DNA of 64,000 bases from Phaeobacter sp. QD34_24. Lineage in GTDB: Bacteria > Pseudomonadota > Alphaproteobacteria > Rhodobacterales > Rhodobacteraceae. How positions within the stretch are numbered: the first letter of the stretch is position 1; each line of letters begins with the position of its first letter. Below the pieces are notes generated by a model. The model saw only the letters and a program-made list of their open reading frames with translations. It was not told the DNA's origin and made no database searches. The stretch spans positions 62,001-126,000 of the forward strand of contig NZ_JARCJD010000007.1 in assembly GCF_028890115.1 (NCBI RefSeq), in the 5' to 3' direction. Shown piece after piece: positions 34,315-43,085 of the stretch. The translations under genes and the position numbers were made by a program.

Positions 34315-35670
34315 TTACTTCAGGCCCGGCGTGCCGTCGAATTTCTTTTCGATGTCGGACCAGCAGTCGATGTAATCGTCCTGCAGCGGCGCCTCCTTGG
34401 CTGCGAATTCGGTCAGGTGCTGCGGGAAGCGGGTCTCGAACATGAAGGACATGGTGTTTTCCAGCTTCTCCGGCCCGAGGTTCGAGTTCGACGCGCCTTC
34501 GAATGCGTTCTTGTCCGGCCCGTGCGGCAGCATCATGTTGTGCAAGCTCATGCCGCCGGGGATGAAGCCCTGGGGTTTCGCATCGTACTGGCCGTAGATA
34601 TTGCCCATCAGCTCGGACATGATGTTTTTGTGATACCAGGGCGGACGGAAGGTGTTCTCGGCCACCATCCAGCGCTCGCGGAACAGCACGAAGTCGATAT
34701 TGGCGGTGCCCGGCTGCCCCGAGGGGGCGGTCAGCACGGTGAAGATCGAGGGATCCGGGTGGTCGAACAGGATGGCGCCGACCGGGCAATAGGTGCGCAG
34801 GTCGTATTTCACCGGCGCGTAGTTGCCGTGCCAGGCGACCACGTCCAGCGGCGAATGACCGATCTTGGTTTCGTGGAACTGGCCGCACCATTTGATCGTC
34901 ACGGTCGAGGGTACTTCGCGGTCCTCGAACGCCGCCACCGGCGCCTTGAAGTCGCGCGGGTTGGCCATGCAGTTGGCGCCGATGGGGCCACGGCCCGGCA
35001 GTTCGAACTTCTGACCGTAGTTTTCGCAGACGAAACCGCGCGCGGGGCCTTCCAGAACCTCGACCCGATACAGCAGACCACGCGGCAGGATGGCGATCTC
35101 TTTCGGCTCCAGATCGATGATGCCGAGTTCGGTGCAGAAGCGCAGGCGGCCTTCTTGCGGCACGACCAAGAGCTCACTGTCGGCCGAGAAGAAATAGCTG
35201 TCCGTCATCGACTCGGTCACCAGATAGACATGGCTTGCCATGCCGACCTGGGTGTTCACATCGCCGGCGGTGGTCATGGTGCGCATGCCGGTGAGCCAGG
35301 TCAGAGCCTCGCCGCCGTGGGCGACCGGATCCCAGCGGTACTGGCCGAGCGAGGTCACATCGGGATCGACGCAGGGTGCGGATTTCCAATAGGGCAGGTC
35401 GATCTTTTCATAGCGGTGAGAATGCTTCACCGAGGGGCGGATGCGGTAGCACCAGGTGCGTTCGACGCGTTCGGCGGTGAAGGCGGTGCCGCTCAGCTGT
35501 TCGCCATAAAGACCGTAGTTGCATTTCTGCGGGCTGTTCATGCCTTCGGGCAGGGCGCCGGGCAGGGCCTCGGTTTCGTAGTCATTGCCAAAGCCGGGCA
35601 TATAGCCCTCATGCGGGCCCGCAAGCGACGGGGCCTGGATCATTTCGTGCGGATGTACAGGACGATTCAT
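34315..35670 (-). CDS. hmgA: Homogentisate 1,2-dioxygenase
   Basis: 451 residues of the cupin-type HGO family. The iron ligands are recognisable in W-Y-H-K-N-I-M-S-E (His and Glu) and [12 protein letters not shown] (His). Typical flanks are [16 protein letters not shown], the N-terminal hallmark, and [10 protein letters not shown]. It opens the homogentisate ring to maleylacetoacetate with O2. AAGGAGG precedes the ATG. It is the first gene of the cluster and divergent from a marR gene whose operator-like repeats occupy the 71-bp spacer. Confidence 0.95.
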   Translation of the reverse strand: MNRPVHPHEMIQAPSLAGPHEGYMPGFGNDYETEALPGALPEGMNSPQKCNYGLYGEQLSGTAFTAERVERTWCYRIRPSVKHSHRYEKIDLPYWKSAPCVDPDVTSLGQYRWDPVAHGGEALTWLTGMRTMTTAGDVNTQVGMASHVYLVTESMTDSYFFSADSELLVVPQEGRLRFCTELGIIDLEPKEIAILPRGLLYRVEVLEGPARGFVCENYGQKFELPGRGPIGANCMANPRDFKAPVAAFEDREVPSTVTIKWCGQFHETKIGHSPLDVVAWHGNYAPVKYDLRTYCPVGAILFDHPDPSIFTVLTAPSGQPGTANIDFVLFRERWMVAENTFRPPWYHKNIMSELMGNIYGQYDAKPQGFIPGGMSLHNMMLPHGPDKNAFEGASNSNLGPEKLENTMSFMFETRFPQHLTEFAAKEAPLQDDYIDCWSDIEKKFDGTPGLK

Positions 35671-35703
35671 GGCGCGTTCCTCCTTTTCTGCTTGTCGGGG
35701 TAA

Positions 35704-35725
35704 TAGTTGTTTTTGTAACTAACAA
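35704..35725. promoter_or_regulatory. Nested inverted repeats in the hmgA/marR spacer (MarR operator)
   Basis: TAGTT (35704-35708) is inverted as AACTA (35717-35721), and TTGTT (35707-35711) as AACAA (35721-35725). Together they form a 22-bp AT-rich partial dyad between the divergent hmgA and marR starts. This size and AT-rich dyad form are usual for MarR-family sites. It lies about 17 bp before the marR ATG and 34 bp before hmgA, so binding would repress both. Confidence 0.55.
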
Positions 35726-35741
35726 GGGCAAGGAGACCCAA

Positions 35742-36182
35742 ATGCCCGAAAAAGATGATTTCCTTTTGCAGGATTTCCTGCCCTTCCTGCTGAACCGCGC
35801 GGCCGAGGAAAGCTCGCTCGCGTTTCAGTCCTACTACAAGAATCGCTATGGGATGCTGCGCAACGAATGGCGGGTTCTGTTCCACCTTGGCACCTATGGC
35901 ACCATGACGGCCAAGGACATCGGCCAGCGGGCAAAGATCCACAAGACCAAGATCAGCCGCGCCGTGGCCAAGCTGAGCGAGCGGCGTTTCATCACTCGCA
36001 GTCGCGACGAAAGCGATCGGCGCTCTGAGCATCTGCAACTGACCCCGGCAGGAGAGGCCGCCTATCGTGACCTGCGCGGACAGGCGGCCAGCTATGACAA
36101 ACAGCTGGCCGATCGGTTCTCGAAGGAAGAAGAGCAGTTGTTGCGGCGGATGCTGCGGCAGTTGGCAGGGATCGAGTCATAG
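35742..36182 (+). CDS. MarR family transcriptional regulator (probable homogentisate-pathway repressor)
   Basis: 146 residues. The winged helix has the features W-R-V-L-F-H-L-G-T-Y-G-T-M-T-A-K-D-I, then K-I-H-K-T-K-I-S-R-A-V-A-K-L and the wing D-E-S-D-R-R-S-E-H-L-Q-L-T-P-A-G. A long N-terminal helix (L-P-F-L-L-N-R-A-A-E-E-S) gives the dimer interface. Divergence from hmgA and the intervening dyad support local control by an aromatic acid such as homogentisate, as in HmgR-type systems. The ATG follows AAGGAGAC. Confidence 0.88.
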   Translation: MPEKDDFLLQDFLPFLLNRAAEESSLAFQSYYKNRYGMLRNEWRVLFHLGTYGTMTAKDIGQRAKIHKTKISRAVAKLSERRFITRSRDESDRRSEHLQLTPAGEAAYRDLRGQAASYDKQLADRFSKEEEQLLRRMLRQLAGIES

Positions 36183-36249
36183 ACATCTGCGCAAGGGGTG
36201 CCCAGATGACAGGGCACAGCCTCATGTGGCCAGAGCGAAGGAGCGCCTG

Positions 36250-37476
36250 ATGCAGCAGCCCGATACCCGTACCCTAGCCCTGATCACCTGGTTGGCAGAG
36301 CAGGGGCTGCGTTGCCAGGACCGGCAGGTCTTTCTCAACGGCTTCTGCGAGCAACTGATCAACGTGGGCGTGCCCTTGCTGCGGTTTCACCTGGCGCAGC
36401 GGGCCTTCCATCCGAAATTCGGCGGTATCGGCTTCAACTGGACGCGCAACGAGGGCATTTCACAGGAGCATTACGAGCACCGGGAGGCGCCACGGGATAT
36501 CTGGCTGCAAAGCCCGCTGTTCCACCTGCTGTCCCGGGATCTGGAGGAGTTCCGCTCTGACCTGAATGCCGAGGATCGCCAGAGGTTTCCGATATTGGAA
36601 GAGCTGCGTCGGCGCGGTGCGACCGACTATCTGGCGCAGGGGCTGCGGTTCTCTGACGAGGACGGCCCGGTGGATCCCTACCATCCCTCCGAGGGCGTGT
36701 TGTTTTCCTGGAGCAGCGATCACCCGGAGGGGTTTTCCGATGCGGATCTTGAGCTTTTGCGCTCTGTCACGCCGCATATGGGGCTGGCCCTGAAATCCAT
36801 GTCCAACCGGCAGATGGCCAGCGATCTGTTGCAGGTCTACCTGGGGCGCGATGCGGGGCGGCGGGTCCTGTCGGGGGAGATCCAGCGTGGCTCCTCGGAC
36901 CGGATCAATGCGGTGATCTGCCTTTTCGATCTCAAGGGGTTCACCAGCCTGGCCGAACAGCTGCCCGGACCCGAGGTGATCGATATGCTGAACGATTACT
37001 TCGGGATCGCCGTGGCCGTGATCCAGGCGCATGGCGGCAATATCCTGAAGTTCATGGGCGATGGCATGCTGACCATGTTCAACCTTGGCTCCATCGCGCA
37101 GGATGCCAAGGCGGCACTGGATGCGGCAGCTGAGCTGCGCACGAAGATCGGCGCCCGCAATGACGCGCGGACAAAGGCCGGATTGCCCGCCCCGGATTTC
37201 ACCCTGGCCCTGCACGCGGGCGATATTCTCTACGGCAATATCGGCGCCCAGAACCGGTTGGATTTCACCGTGATCGGCCCGACCGTGAACCAGACAGCCC
37301 GGATTGCCGGGCTGCACCATTCGGTCGGGCAAAGCGTGATCCTGTCCGAGGAGGTGCAGCGCGCGGGCGCTGACGCCGGGCACGATCTGGTCTCGCTGGG
37401 CCGCTACATGCTGCGCAGCGTGCCCGAACCGATCGAACTGTTCACGATCTACGAAGGGTCTGAGACCCTGCGGTAG
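36250..37476 (+). CDS. Class III adenylate cyclase with N-terminal sensor-like region
   Basis: 408 residues. The C-terminal catalytic domain (about 215-405) has both metal aspartates in L-F-D-L-K-G-F-T-S-L and F-M-G-D-G-M-L. The purine-selecting Lys is in I-L-K-F-M-G-D-G and the Asp in L-D-F-T-V-I-G. The transition-state Asn/Arg lie in V-N-Q-T-A-R. All key residues are kept, predicting cAMP synthesis. Residues 1-200 form an uncharacterised input domain without membrane helices. AAGGAG lies just before the ATG at 36250; an open frame upstream overlaps marR in another phase and is rejected. It follows marR by 67 bp, so read-through is possible. Confidence 0.85.
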   Translation: MQQPDTRTLALITWLAEQGLRCQDRQVFLNGFCEQLINVGVPLLRFHLAQRAFHPKFGGIGFNWTRNEGISQEHYEHREAPRDIWLQSPLFHLLSRDLEEFRSDLNAEDRQRFPILEELRRRGATDYLAQGLRFSDEDGPVDPYHPSEGVLFSWSSDHPEGFSDADLELLRSVTPHMGLALKSMSNRQMASDLLQVYLGRDAGRRVLSGEIQRGSSDRINAVICLFDLKGFTSLAEQLPGPEVIDMLNDYFGIAVAVIQAHGGNILKFMGDGMLTMFNLGSIAQDAKAALDAAAELRTKIGARNDARTKAGLPAPDFTLALHAGDILYGNIGAQNRLDFTVIGPTVNQTARIAGLHHSVGQSVILSEEVQRAGADAGHDLVSLGRYMLRSVPEPIELFTIYEGSETLR

Positions 37477-37479
37477 GGC

Positions 37480-38289
37480 CTAGATATTGACCTCGACACC
37501 GGGCAGGTTCAGCTCTTTCATCATGTCGCGCAGCTCCTGACGGGCGGCGATGTTGGAGATGTTGAGCTGCTTGATGCCGATGTCCTTGAGATCCAAGAGC
37601 GTCAGCCCGCGCGGGAACAATTCACGGAAGATCACCCGTTCGGAAAAGCCGGGGGCGACGCGGAAGCCGATGCGCTTGGACAGCATGTTGATGGCGCGTT
37701 CCATCTTTTCCTTGTTGACCATGCGCTGGGTGCCGACGCGGTTGCGGATCACGATCCAGTCGATCGGCTTCAGCCCGGCCTGGGCGCGCAGCTGGCGGGC
37801 GTTCCAGACCATCTCGGAATAGACCGAGGGGCCGGTGATCTTCTCGCCCTTCTCGTCGGTGTGGGCCAGCAGGTCGAAATCCACGAAACTGTCGTTGAGC
37901 GGCGTGATCAGCGTATCGGCCAGCGAATGGGCCACCTGGCTGAGCCGGGTATGCGATCCGGGGCAGTCGATCAGGATGAAATCCATGTCCGGCTCCAGGC
38001 TGGAGACGGCGGCTGACAGGCGGTGATCGTAGATGTTTTCGCCCGGCTGCAGGCTGTCGGGGTCAATGTCGGGCAGCTCGTGCAGCTCGACGATGGGCAG
38101 CTCCAGCCCTTCCTGCTTCATGAAGGCCTTGCGGTTTTCCAGATACCGCCCCATCGAGCGCTGCCGCAGGTCCAGATCCAGCGCGGCCACCTTGTGGCCC
38201 ATCCGGGCCAGGGCGGTTGCCACATGCATGGAGACGGTGGATTTGCCCGCACCGCCCTTTTCGTTGCCGACGACAATGATATGCGCCAT
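37480..38289 (-). CDS. mipZ: MipZ-like division-plane positioning ATPase
   Basis: 269 residues of the ParA/MinD superfamily. The deviant Walker A is G-N-E-K-G-G-A-G-K-S-T (Lys11 and Lys16), followed by D-L-D-L-R-Q-R-S-M-G-R-Y. Q-R-S-M-G-R-Y-L-E-N-R, W-N-A-R-Q-L-R-A and R-V-A-P-G-F-S-E-R-V-I-F-R-E-L-F-P-R-G-L-T-L-L-D are hallmarks of alphaproteobacterial MipZ. It forms ParB-coupled gradients that keep FtsZ at mid-cell. Its stop lies only 3 bp from the convergent cyclase gene. Confidence 0.92.
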   Translation of the reverse strand: MAHIIVVGNEKGGAGKSTVSMHVATALARMGHKVAALDLDLRQRSMGRYLENRKAFMKQEGLELPIVELHELPDIDPDSLQPGENIYDHRLSAAVSSLEPDMDFILIDCPGSHTRLSQVAHSLADTLITPLNDSFVDFDLLAHTDEKGEKITGPSVYSEMVWNARQLRAQAGLKPIDWIVIRNRVGTQRMVNKEKMERAINMLSKRIGFRVAPGFSERVIFRELFPRGLTLLDLKDIGIKQLNISNIAARQELRDMMKELNLPGVEVNI

Positions 38290-38423
38290 TCAGTGATCCC
38301 TCTGGTTCCCCGCGCGCCCGGCGCGATTTTCTGCGGACTATAGCCAGAGCCCGAATCATTGAAAAGCGCAGAACCGCCTTAATTAGAGCCTGATCGGCGG
38401 CAGCTACAGCATCAGCCATAACA

Positions 38424-38451
38424 AAAACGCCGCCCGGTGGGGCGGCGTTTT
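38424..38451. terminator. Intrinsic terminator of rplS-rpmE
   Basis: AAAACGCCGCCC (38424-38435), loop GGTG, GGGCGGCGTTTT (38440-38451): a 12-bp perfect stem. On the minus strand the stem is followed by T-T-T-T-T-G-T, so it ends the rplS-rpmE message 27 bp after the rpmE stop; plus-strand T's make it bidirectional. Confidence 0.88.
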
Positions 38452-38478
38452 CTTGATACCTGCAGGTGCTGTGGCTGA

Positions 38479-38700
38479 TTAGAAGCCCAGACCTTCGTAT
38501 TTCTTCTTGAACTTGGACACGCGGCCACCAGCGTCCATCAGGCGGGTCGAACCGCCGGTCCATGCGGGGTGCACGGAGGGGTCGATGTCCAGCGACAGCT
38601 GGTCGCCTTCCTTGCCCCAGGTGGAGCGCATCTTGATGATGGTGCCATCGGTCATCTTGACGTCGATGAAGTGGTAATCGGGATGGGTGTCGGCTTTCAT
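38479..38700 (-). CDS. rpmE: 50S ribosomal protein L31
   Basis: 73 residues of the L31 family ([10 protein letters not shown], then [25 protein letters not shown]). No cysteine is present, so this is the zinc-free (C-minus) form, which is common in alphaproteobacteria. It lies 11 bp downstream of rplS and ends before a strong terminator. Confidence 0.94.
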   Translation of the reverse strand: MKADTHPDYHFIDVKMTDGTIIKMRSTWGKEGDQLSLDIDPSVHPAWTGGSTRLMDAGGRVSKFKKKYEGLGF

Positions 38701-38711
38701 GATACCACTCC

Positions 38712-39083
38712 TTATGCTTTGGTTTTGTAGTTTGCGTCTTCGGCGATACGGGCAGATTTGCCGCGGCGCGAACGCAGGTAGTACAACTTGGAACGACGCA
38801 CGCGGCCACGGCGCACGACGGTGATGCTGTCGATGTTGGTCGAATGCAGCGGGAACACACGCTCCACGCCTTCGCCAAAGGAAATCTTGCGGACGGTGAA
38901 GGAACCGGCGATGCCCGAACCATTCTTGCGGCTGATGCAGACGCCTTCGTAGTTCTGGACGCGCGAACGCGAGCCTTCGGTCACTTTGTAGCCGACGCGG
39001 ATGGTGTCACCGGCTTTGAAATCGGGGATCTCTTTCCCCAGGGCGGCGATCTGTTCCGCCTCCAGCTGTGCGATCAGGTCCAT
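38712..39083 (-). CDS. rplS: 50S ribosomal protein L19
   Basis: 123 residues. The core [16 protein letters not shown] and [19 protein letters not shown] are typical of L19, as are the [11 protein letters not shown] and the [18 protein letters not shown] segments. The C-terminus is slightly longer than in E. coli. L19 sits at the 30S-50S interface. In many bacteria rplS is last in rpsP-rimM-trmD-rplS; here it is about 2.4 kb beyond trmD. AGGAGATGATCAG leads to the ATG. Confidence 0.95.
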   Translation of the reverse strand: MDLIAQLEAEQIAALGKEIPDFKAGDTIRVGYKVTEGSRSRVQNYEGVCISRKNGSGIAGSFTVRKISFGEGVERVFPLHSTNIDSITVVRRGRVRRSKLYYLRSRRGKSARIAEDANYKTKA

Positions 39084-39368
39084 CTGATCATCTCCTAATA
39101 TTTGCTCGTGGTTTGGCCCACGAAGATTTGCGCGTCCTGAGAGCTCTTGGTCTTCATCGGGTCCCGCGATGTGCAGCCCGCCAGAGGTCAGATCGTCCGT
39201 TCCTTTTAGGTTCGCTCCTGCGCGGCGCTGAGGAGGTCGAAGAAGACCGGTCAGAAGGTGCCGTGCATTGCAAAACGACTCGGGTTCGTAAAAGCGAATC
39301 CAAGTAGGCGGTCTCTAGGGGAAATGCGCGCCCGGATCAAGGGGCAGCTGCGCAATGTCCGTGCGCAG
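39084..39368. other. 285-bp leader/spacer before rplS
   Basis: No coding frame is supported between the M20 peptidase stop and the rplS start. It probably holds the rplS-rpmE promoter and 5' leader. On the minus strand a TTGGAT-like hexamer near 39302 and AT-poor sequence follow, so I could not place a firm -10. No strong hairpin was noticed. Confidence 0.4.
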
Positions 39369-40826
39369 TCACTGCCTGTGCAGCAGGGCCCCGTAGAAGT
39401 TGATGCCGCGTTCCAGGTTTTCGATCGACAGGCGTTCGTTGGTGCCGTGGATGCGGGGCAGGTCGGAGCCGGTGACCTTGAAGGGGTTGATGCGATAGGC
39501 ATCCCGCGCCGCCTTGCCATAGTGGCGCGCATCGGTGGCGGCAATGGTCAGGCCGGGAACCGTGGCCAGCGGGCCAAAGGCGTCCAGGATCGAGCTGCGG
39601 ATCTGACCATAGCCTTCGGCCTTGGAAGAGGACACCGGCGAGGCCGGGTTGGCCAGCGCGGCATCGTAGCGGATTTCCACCTTGGGATCGTCGATGGTGC
39701 TGCGGACATGTTCTACCACATCCTCGATACTGTCGCGTGGATGGATGCGGAAATTGATCTTGGCAGAGGCTTCGGCGGCCAGGACGTTTTCCTTGCTCGA
39801 CCCGGTCAGCATGGTGGGGGCGGTGGTGGTGCGCAGCATGGCATCGGTGGAGGGCGATCCCGACAGCAGGTGTTCCAGCAGGGGATTGAACAGCCAGCGA
39901 TTGGCAAAGACCACCCGCTGCCCCAGCGGGAAATGCTGGCCGAGCGCGTCAAAGAACTCTTCCGAAATGCCATTCAGCCCGCCGGGCACCGGGTTGGCCT
40001 GCAGCCGTTCCACCGCGCGAGCGATGCGCCCCACGGCAGTGACGCGCGGCGGCATCGAGGAATGCCCGCCTTCCGATTGGGCGACCAGCTCCAGCGTGAC
40101 ATAGCCTTTTTCAGACAGGTTGATGCTGGCCACCGGTTGCTCCAGTCCCGGGATGATCTTGTCGAGCACAAAGGAGCCTTCATCCAGCATCCAGTCCAGC
40201 TCGACGCCCTGCTTCTTCAGATGCAGGGCCACGGCCATTGCGCCTAGGCCGCCCACTTCTTCGTCGCCGCCAAAGCTGAAGTAGACCGTGCGTTTGGGGG
40301 TGAAGCCCTGGGTGATCAAATGTTCGGCCGCCGTGAGCAGGGCGATGGCGGCGCCTTTGTCATCCAGCGTGCCGCGGCCCCAGACAAAGCCATCCGCGAT
40401 GGTGCCGGAAAAGGGCTCGTGCTCCCACAGGTCATGGGAGCCGGGGGCGATCGGGACCACGTCATAATGGGCGGCCAGCAGGATCGGGGCCAGGTCAGGG
40501 TCACTGCCCTGCCAGGTGTAGAGCGGTGTCTTGCGCGCCAGCAGATCCCGCGACATGGTCTGATGCACCGCCGGGTAGCGCTCTTGCAGGAAGCCGAGGA
40601 AGGCATCAAAATCGGGATGGGTCAGATCGGGCGAGACGGTTTGGAACCGCACCGCTTGCGACAGGCTGGCCGTGGCCTGCTCGATGTCAGCCCCCAGATC
40701 AAAGATCTCGGCATTCTCTGGCAAGGGCTCCGGGGCATAGCGCAGGGTGTTCACCGCCAGCACGGCCCCCAGCAGCACGAATGCAATGGCCAGTCCCGCC
40801 AGAAGCCGTTTCACAAACCGCAACAT
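39369..40826 (-). CDS. M20 family peptidase (PM20D1/carboxypeptidase-S-like), membrane-anchored
   Basis: 485 residues. An N-terminal membrane helix (residues 8-28, L-L-A-G-L-A-I-A-F-V-L-L-G-A-V-L-A-V) is followed by a catalytic domain. Its zinc site is seen in L-L-A-A-H-Y-D-V-V-P, W-G-R-G-T-L-D-D-K-G and S-F-G-G-D-E-E-V-G-G. A dimerisation domain is inserted in the middle, and a His in T-D-A-R-H-Y-G closes the site. Such enzymes hydrolyse peptides or N-acyl amino acids in the periplasm. It is on the same strand as trmD/rplS but has no known link to the ribosomal genes. Confidence 0.87.
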   Translation of the reverse strand: MLRFVKRLLAGLAIAFVLLGAVLAVNTLRYAPEPLPENAEIFDLGADIEQATASLSQAVRFQTVSPDLTHPDFDAFLGFLQERYPAVHQTMSRDLLARKTPLYTWQGSDPDLAPILLAAHYDVVPIAPGSHDLWEHEPFSGTIADGFVWGRGTLDDKGAAIALLTAAEHLITQGFTPKRTVYFSFGGDEEVGGLGAMAVALHLKKQGVELDWMLDEGSFVLDKIIPGLEQPVASINLSEKGYVTLELVAQSEGGHSSMPPRVTAVGRIARAVERLQANPVPGGLNGISEEFFDALGQHFPLGQRVVFANRWLFNPLLEHLLSGSPSTDAMLRTTTAPTMLTGSSKENVLAAEASAKINFRIHPRDSIEDVVEHVRSTIDDPKVEIRYDAALANPASPVSSSKAEGYGQIRSSILDAFGPLATVPGLTIAATDARHYGKAARDAYRINPFKVTGSDLPRIHGTNERLSIENLERGINFYGALLHRQ

Positions 40827-40958
40827 CTTGACCCTCTCCCCGTTTGGATTTGAGTCTCATGATGGCGGCATTGGGCCGTCATGTCCCCCCTGACGAGACG
40901 TCAACGACCCGCGACAGCTTGGAAGACCTGCCGGGCTGCGCAAGCCCGTCGTATCAAG

Positions 40959-40994
40959 AAAAACACCCCCGATGCTGTGGTCGGGGGTGTTTTT
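40959..40994. terminator. Intrinsic terminator after the YegP-like gene
   Basis: AAAAACACCCCCGA (40959-40972), an 8-nt loop, and TCGGGGGTGTTTTT (40981-40994): a perfect 14-bp stem with A/T tracts on both sides. It lies 24 bp after the stop of the minus-strand YegP-like gene and 130 bp before the M20 gene. Confidence 0.88.
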
Positions 40995-41018
40995 ATATCT
41001 GTGCGCTGCGCGTCTGGA

Positions 41019-41354
41019 TCAGGCGGTCTGATCGTCCACTGCGGCGTCGGGCGCGTTCTTCTTGACCGACTCGATGCCATTGTCACGGCCCGAGGCGCTG
41101 GTATAGCTCTGCGAGGTGCCGATCACCTGGCCGTTGGTGGCCTTGAGGTTGAACATGAATTTCCCGGCAGAGGTTTCCTTGCGCTCGTAGCGCGCATCCT
41201 CGGGGGCGTTCTTCTTGACCGAGGCGATGCCGTTTTCGGCGCTGGCCTTCTGCTTGTATCCTTCGCTGGCCAGGATGTTCTCGCCGTTGCCCGCCTTCAG
41301 ACGAAAGCGGAACTCGCCAGCCTTGTCTTCATAAAGTTCAAATTTCCCAGCCAC
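41019..41354 (-). CDS. YegP family (DUF1508) protein with two tandem repeats
   Basis: 111 residues from a GTG start at 41354, preceded by AGGAGG at a good distance. Two DUF1508 units are visible: G-K-F-E-L-Y-E-D-K-A-G-E-F-R-F-R-L-K-A-G-N-G-E-N-I-L-A-S-E-G-Y, then a second G-K-F-M-F-N-L-K-A-T-N-G-Q-V-I-G-T-S-Q-S-Y. Each ends in G-I-x-S-V-K-K-N-A-P. The fold is a small beta-sheet-helix dimer; the physiological role of YegP proteins is not established. It has its own terminator, so it is probably a single transcription unit. Confidence 0.88.
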   Translation of the reverse strand: MAGKFELYEDKAGEFRFRLKAGNGENILASEGYKQKASAENGIASVKKNAPEDARYERKETSAGKFMFNLKATNGQVIGTSQSYTSASGRDNGIESVKKNAPDAAVDDQTA

Positions 41355-41471
41355 CTTATGACCTCCTGTCATCATAAAAACTCAAGGTAGAGATAAGCAC
41401 GGCTTGGCCTTCACGGCAACGGCTTCCAAGGGGAAAAGCCGGGCTGGGACATCAGGAAGGATGACCAGAGG

Positions 41472-42302
41472 TCAGCTTTCGTCCCGCTTGCGGCTGTAGC
41501 TTTCCCACAGGTCGGGGCGGCGCGCCTTGGTGATCTCTTCGCTCATCTGGAGGCGCCACTCGGCGATCTTGCCGTGATGGCCGGACATCAGGATTTCGGG
41601 GATCTCGCGGCCCTTCCATTCGGCGGGGCGGGTGTATTGCGGATGCTCCAGAAGCCCGGATGAAAAGCTCTCTTCCTCGGTCGAGGCCTGGTTGCCAAGA
41701 ACGCCGGGGATCAGCCGCACCGTGGCATCGATCAGCGCCTGGGCGGCGATCTCGCCGCCGGTCATGACGAAATCGCCAAGGCTGACCTCCTGGATGCCGT
41801 AATGCTCTAGCACCCGTTCGTCGACCCCCTCGAAGCGGCCGCACAGAAGCGTTATGCCATCGCAGCGCGCGAGGTTCTGCATCATCTTCTGATCCATCCG
41901 GCGCCCGCGCGGCGACAGGTAGATCAGTGGCCAGTTGCCGCTGACCCCGTCCATCGCGTGCTCGATCGCATTGCCCAGCACATCGGGGCGCAGCACCATG
42001 CCCGCGCCGCCGCCTGCGGGCGTGTCATCCACGTTGCGATGCTTGCCGACGCCGAACTGGCGCAGGTCGATGGTCTCCAACTGCCACAGCCCCTCCTGCA
42101 GGGCCTTGCCGGTCAGGCTTTCACCAAGCACACCGGGAAAGGCGCTGGGAAACAGCGTCAGGATCTTCGCCTTCCACACGCCCGCCAGATCCGGCGTCGG
42201 CGTCATCAATTCGCGCGGCTTCAGGGTCGGGCGGATCGCCTTGCGGCCATGAGATTTGGCGGGAGGCTGTGCCGACGTGGGTTTGGAAGGGGTGTCGCTC
42301 AT
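41472..42302 (-). CDS. trmD: tRNA (guanosine(37)-N1)-methyltransferase
   Basis: 276 residues, SPOUT methyltransferase. The core begins K-I-L-T-L-F-P-S-A-F-P-G-V-L near residue 45. G-G-G-A-G-M-V-L-R, L-I-Y-L-S-P-R-G, L-C-G-R-F-E-G-V-D-E-R-V and the knot segment E-V-S-L-G-D-F-V-M-T-G-G-E follow. A leading extension of about 43 residues (basic, Pro-rich) is longer than in E. coli TrmD; a later ATG at 42206 would remove most of it and is an alternative start. It makes m1G37 in tRNAs. It is 84 bp after rimM. Confidence 0.93.
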   Translation of the reverse strand: MSDTPSKPTSAQPPAKSHGRKAIRPTLKPRELMTPTPDLAGVWKAKILTLFPSAFPGVLGESLTGKALQEGLWQLETIDLRQFGVGKHRNVDDTPAGGGAGMVLRPDVLGNAIEHAMDGVSGNWPLIYLSPRGRRMDQKMMQNLARCDGITLLCGRFEGVDERVLEHYGIQEVSLGDFVMTGGEIAAQALIDATVRLIPGVLGNQASTEEESFSSGLLEHPQYTRPAEWKGREIPEILMSGHHGKIAEWRLQMSEEITKARRPDLWESYSRKRDES

Positions 42303-42386
42303 TGCGGATCTGCCATCTGTGAACGGGGTGTGCCGGTCCTATAGCGCCCATGTGCCGGGTTTGAAACCGCGAGCGCGAAGACAGGC

Positions 42387-42890
42387 TCAGAACAGGCCTT
42401 CGGGCGGGTCGGCGATGATACGGCCCTGCTCCAGGTCCACCGTGGGCACCGCCGCCAGGGTAAAGGGCAGAAGAACCGTGGTTTTCAACCCGGCTCCATG
42501 CAGTTCCAGCAGGTCCGAGGCGCCGTGGTTCTGCACCGATTTCACCCGCCCCAGAAGCGCGCCGCCGGTGTCATAGACCTCCAGCCCGATTAGATCGGCG
42601 TGGTAGTATTCGTCATCCGGCAGGCTGGGCAGGCGATCGCGCGGGGCAAACAGGCGCAGGCCTTTCAGGGCATCGGCCTGCTCCTTGGTCTCCACGCCGC
42701 TCAACCGGGCGGTGAAGCCGTTCTTGATCGCCGCGGTCAGCGTGACCGTGAAACTGCGGCTGCCATCCTCGGAACTGAGCGCACCATAGGTCTCGATGTC
42801 TTCGGGAATGGAGCAAAAGCTCTTCAGGCGCACCTCGCCGCGCACCCCAAAGGCGCCTGCCACCGCGCCGACGCAGATCAGATCGCTCAT
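42387..42890 (-). CDS. rimM: 16S rRNA-processing protein RimM
   Basis: 167 residues. N-terminal [19 protein letters not shown] is the RimM hallmark, and the C-terminal PRC barrel includes [11 protein letters not shown] and G-A-S-D-L-L-E-L-H. It assists maturation of the 30S head through S19. The ATG at 42890 is chosen because the conserved motif starts directly after it; an in-frame ATG at 42965 would add 25 unconserved residues. A divergent gene and 195 bp separate it from bluB-rpsP, so it must have its own promoter. Confidence 0.92.
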   Translation of the reverse strand: MSDLICVGAVAGAFGVRGEVRLKSFCSIPEDIETYGALSSEDGSRSFTVTLTAAIKNGFTARLSGVETKEQADALKGLRLFAPRDRLPSLPDDEYYHADLIGLEVYDTGGALLGRVKSVQNHGASDLLELHGAGLKTTVLLPFTLAAVPTVDLEQGRIIADPPEGLF

Positions 42891-43085
42891 GGGAAAATCC
42901 TGTATGGCTGTTGATTGCTGGCCGAATTCATTCCACACTATCTGGGCTATTGGATCTTTTTTCACAAGATCTAGTTTATGGCGGGTGTCGGGCTGGCAGC
43001 ACCGACAGTCCTATGCTTGCCACAAGTCTTGTTTGCGAATGTAGATTTTCCGGTTTTACGGTGCACACCGCGCAAGAGGTCGGCG

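Noticed and set aside
31936-35703. Very long open frame (over 1200 codons) on the plus strand opposite the hmgA-fahA-MBL genes
   Set aside because: It is antisense to three well-recognised enzymes, is His/Gly/Val-rich in the manner of a GC-rich shadow frame, and has no recognisable domain or ribosome site.
36067-36249. Earlier start for the adenylate cyclase inside marR
   Set aside because: It would overlap marR by over 100 bp in another frame with a Cys/Arg/Ser-rich shadow sequence; ATG 36250 has an AAGGAG site.
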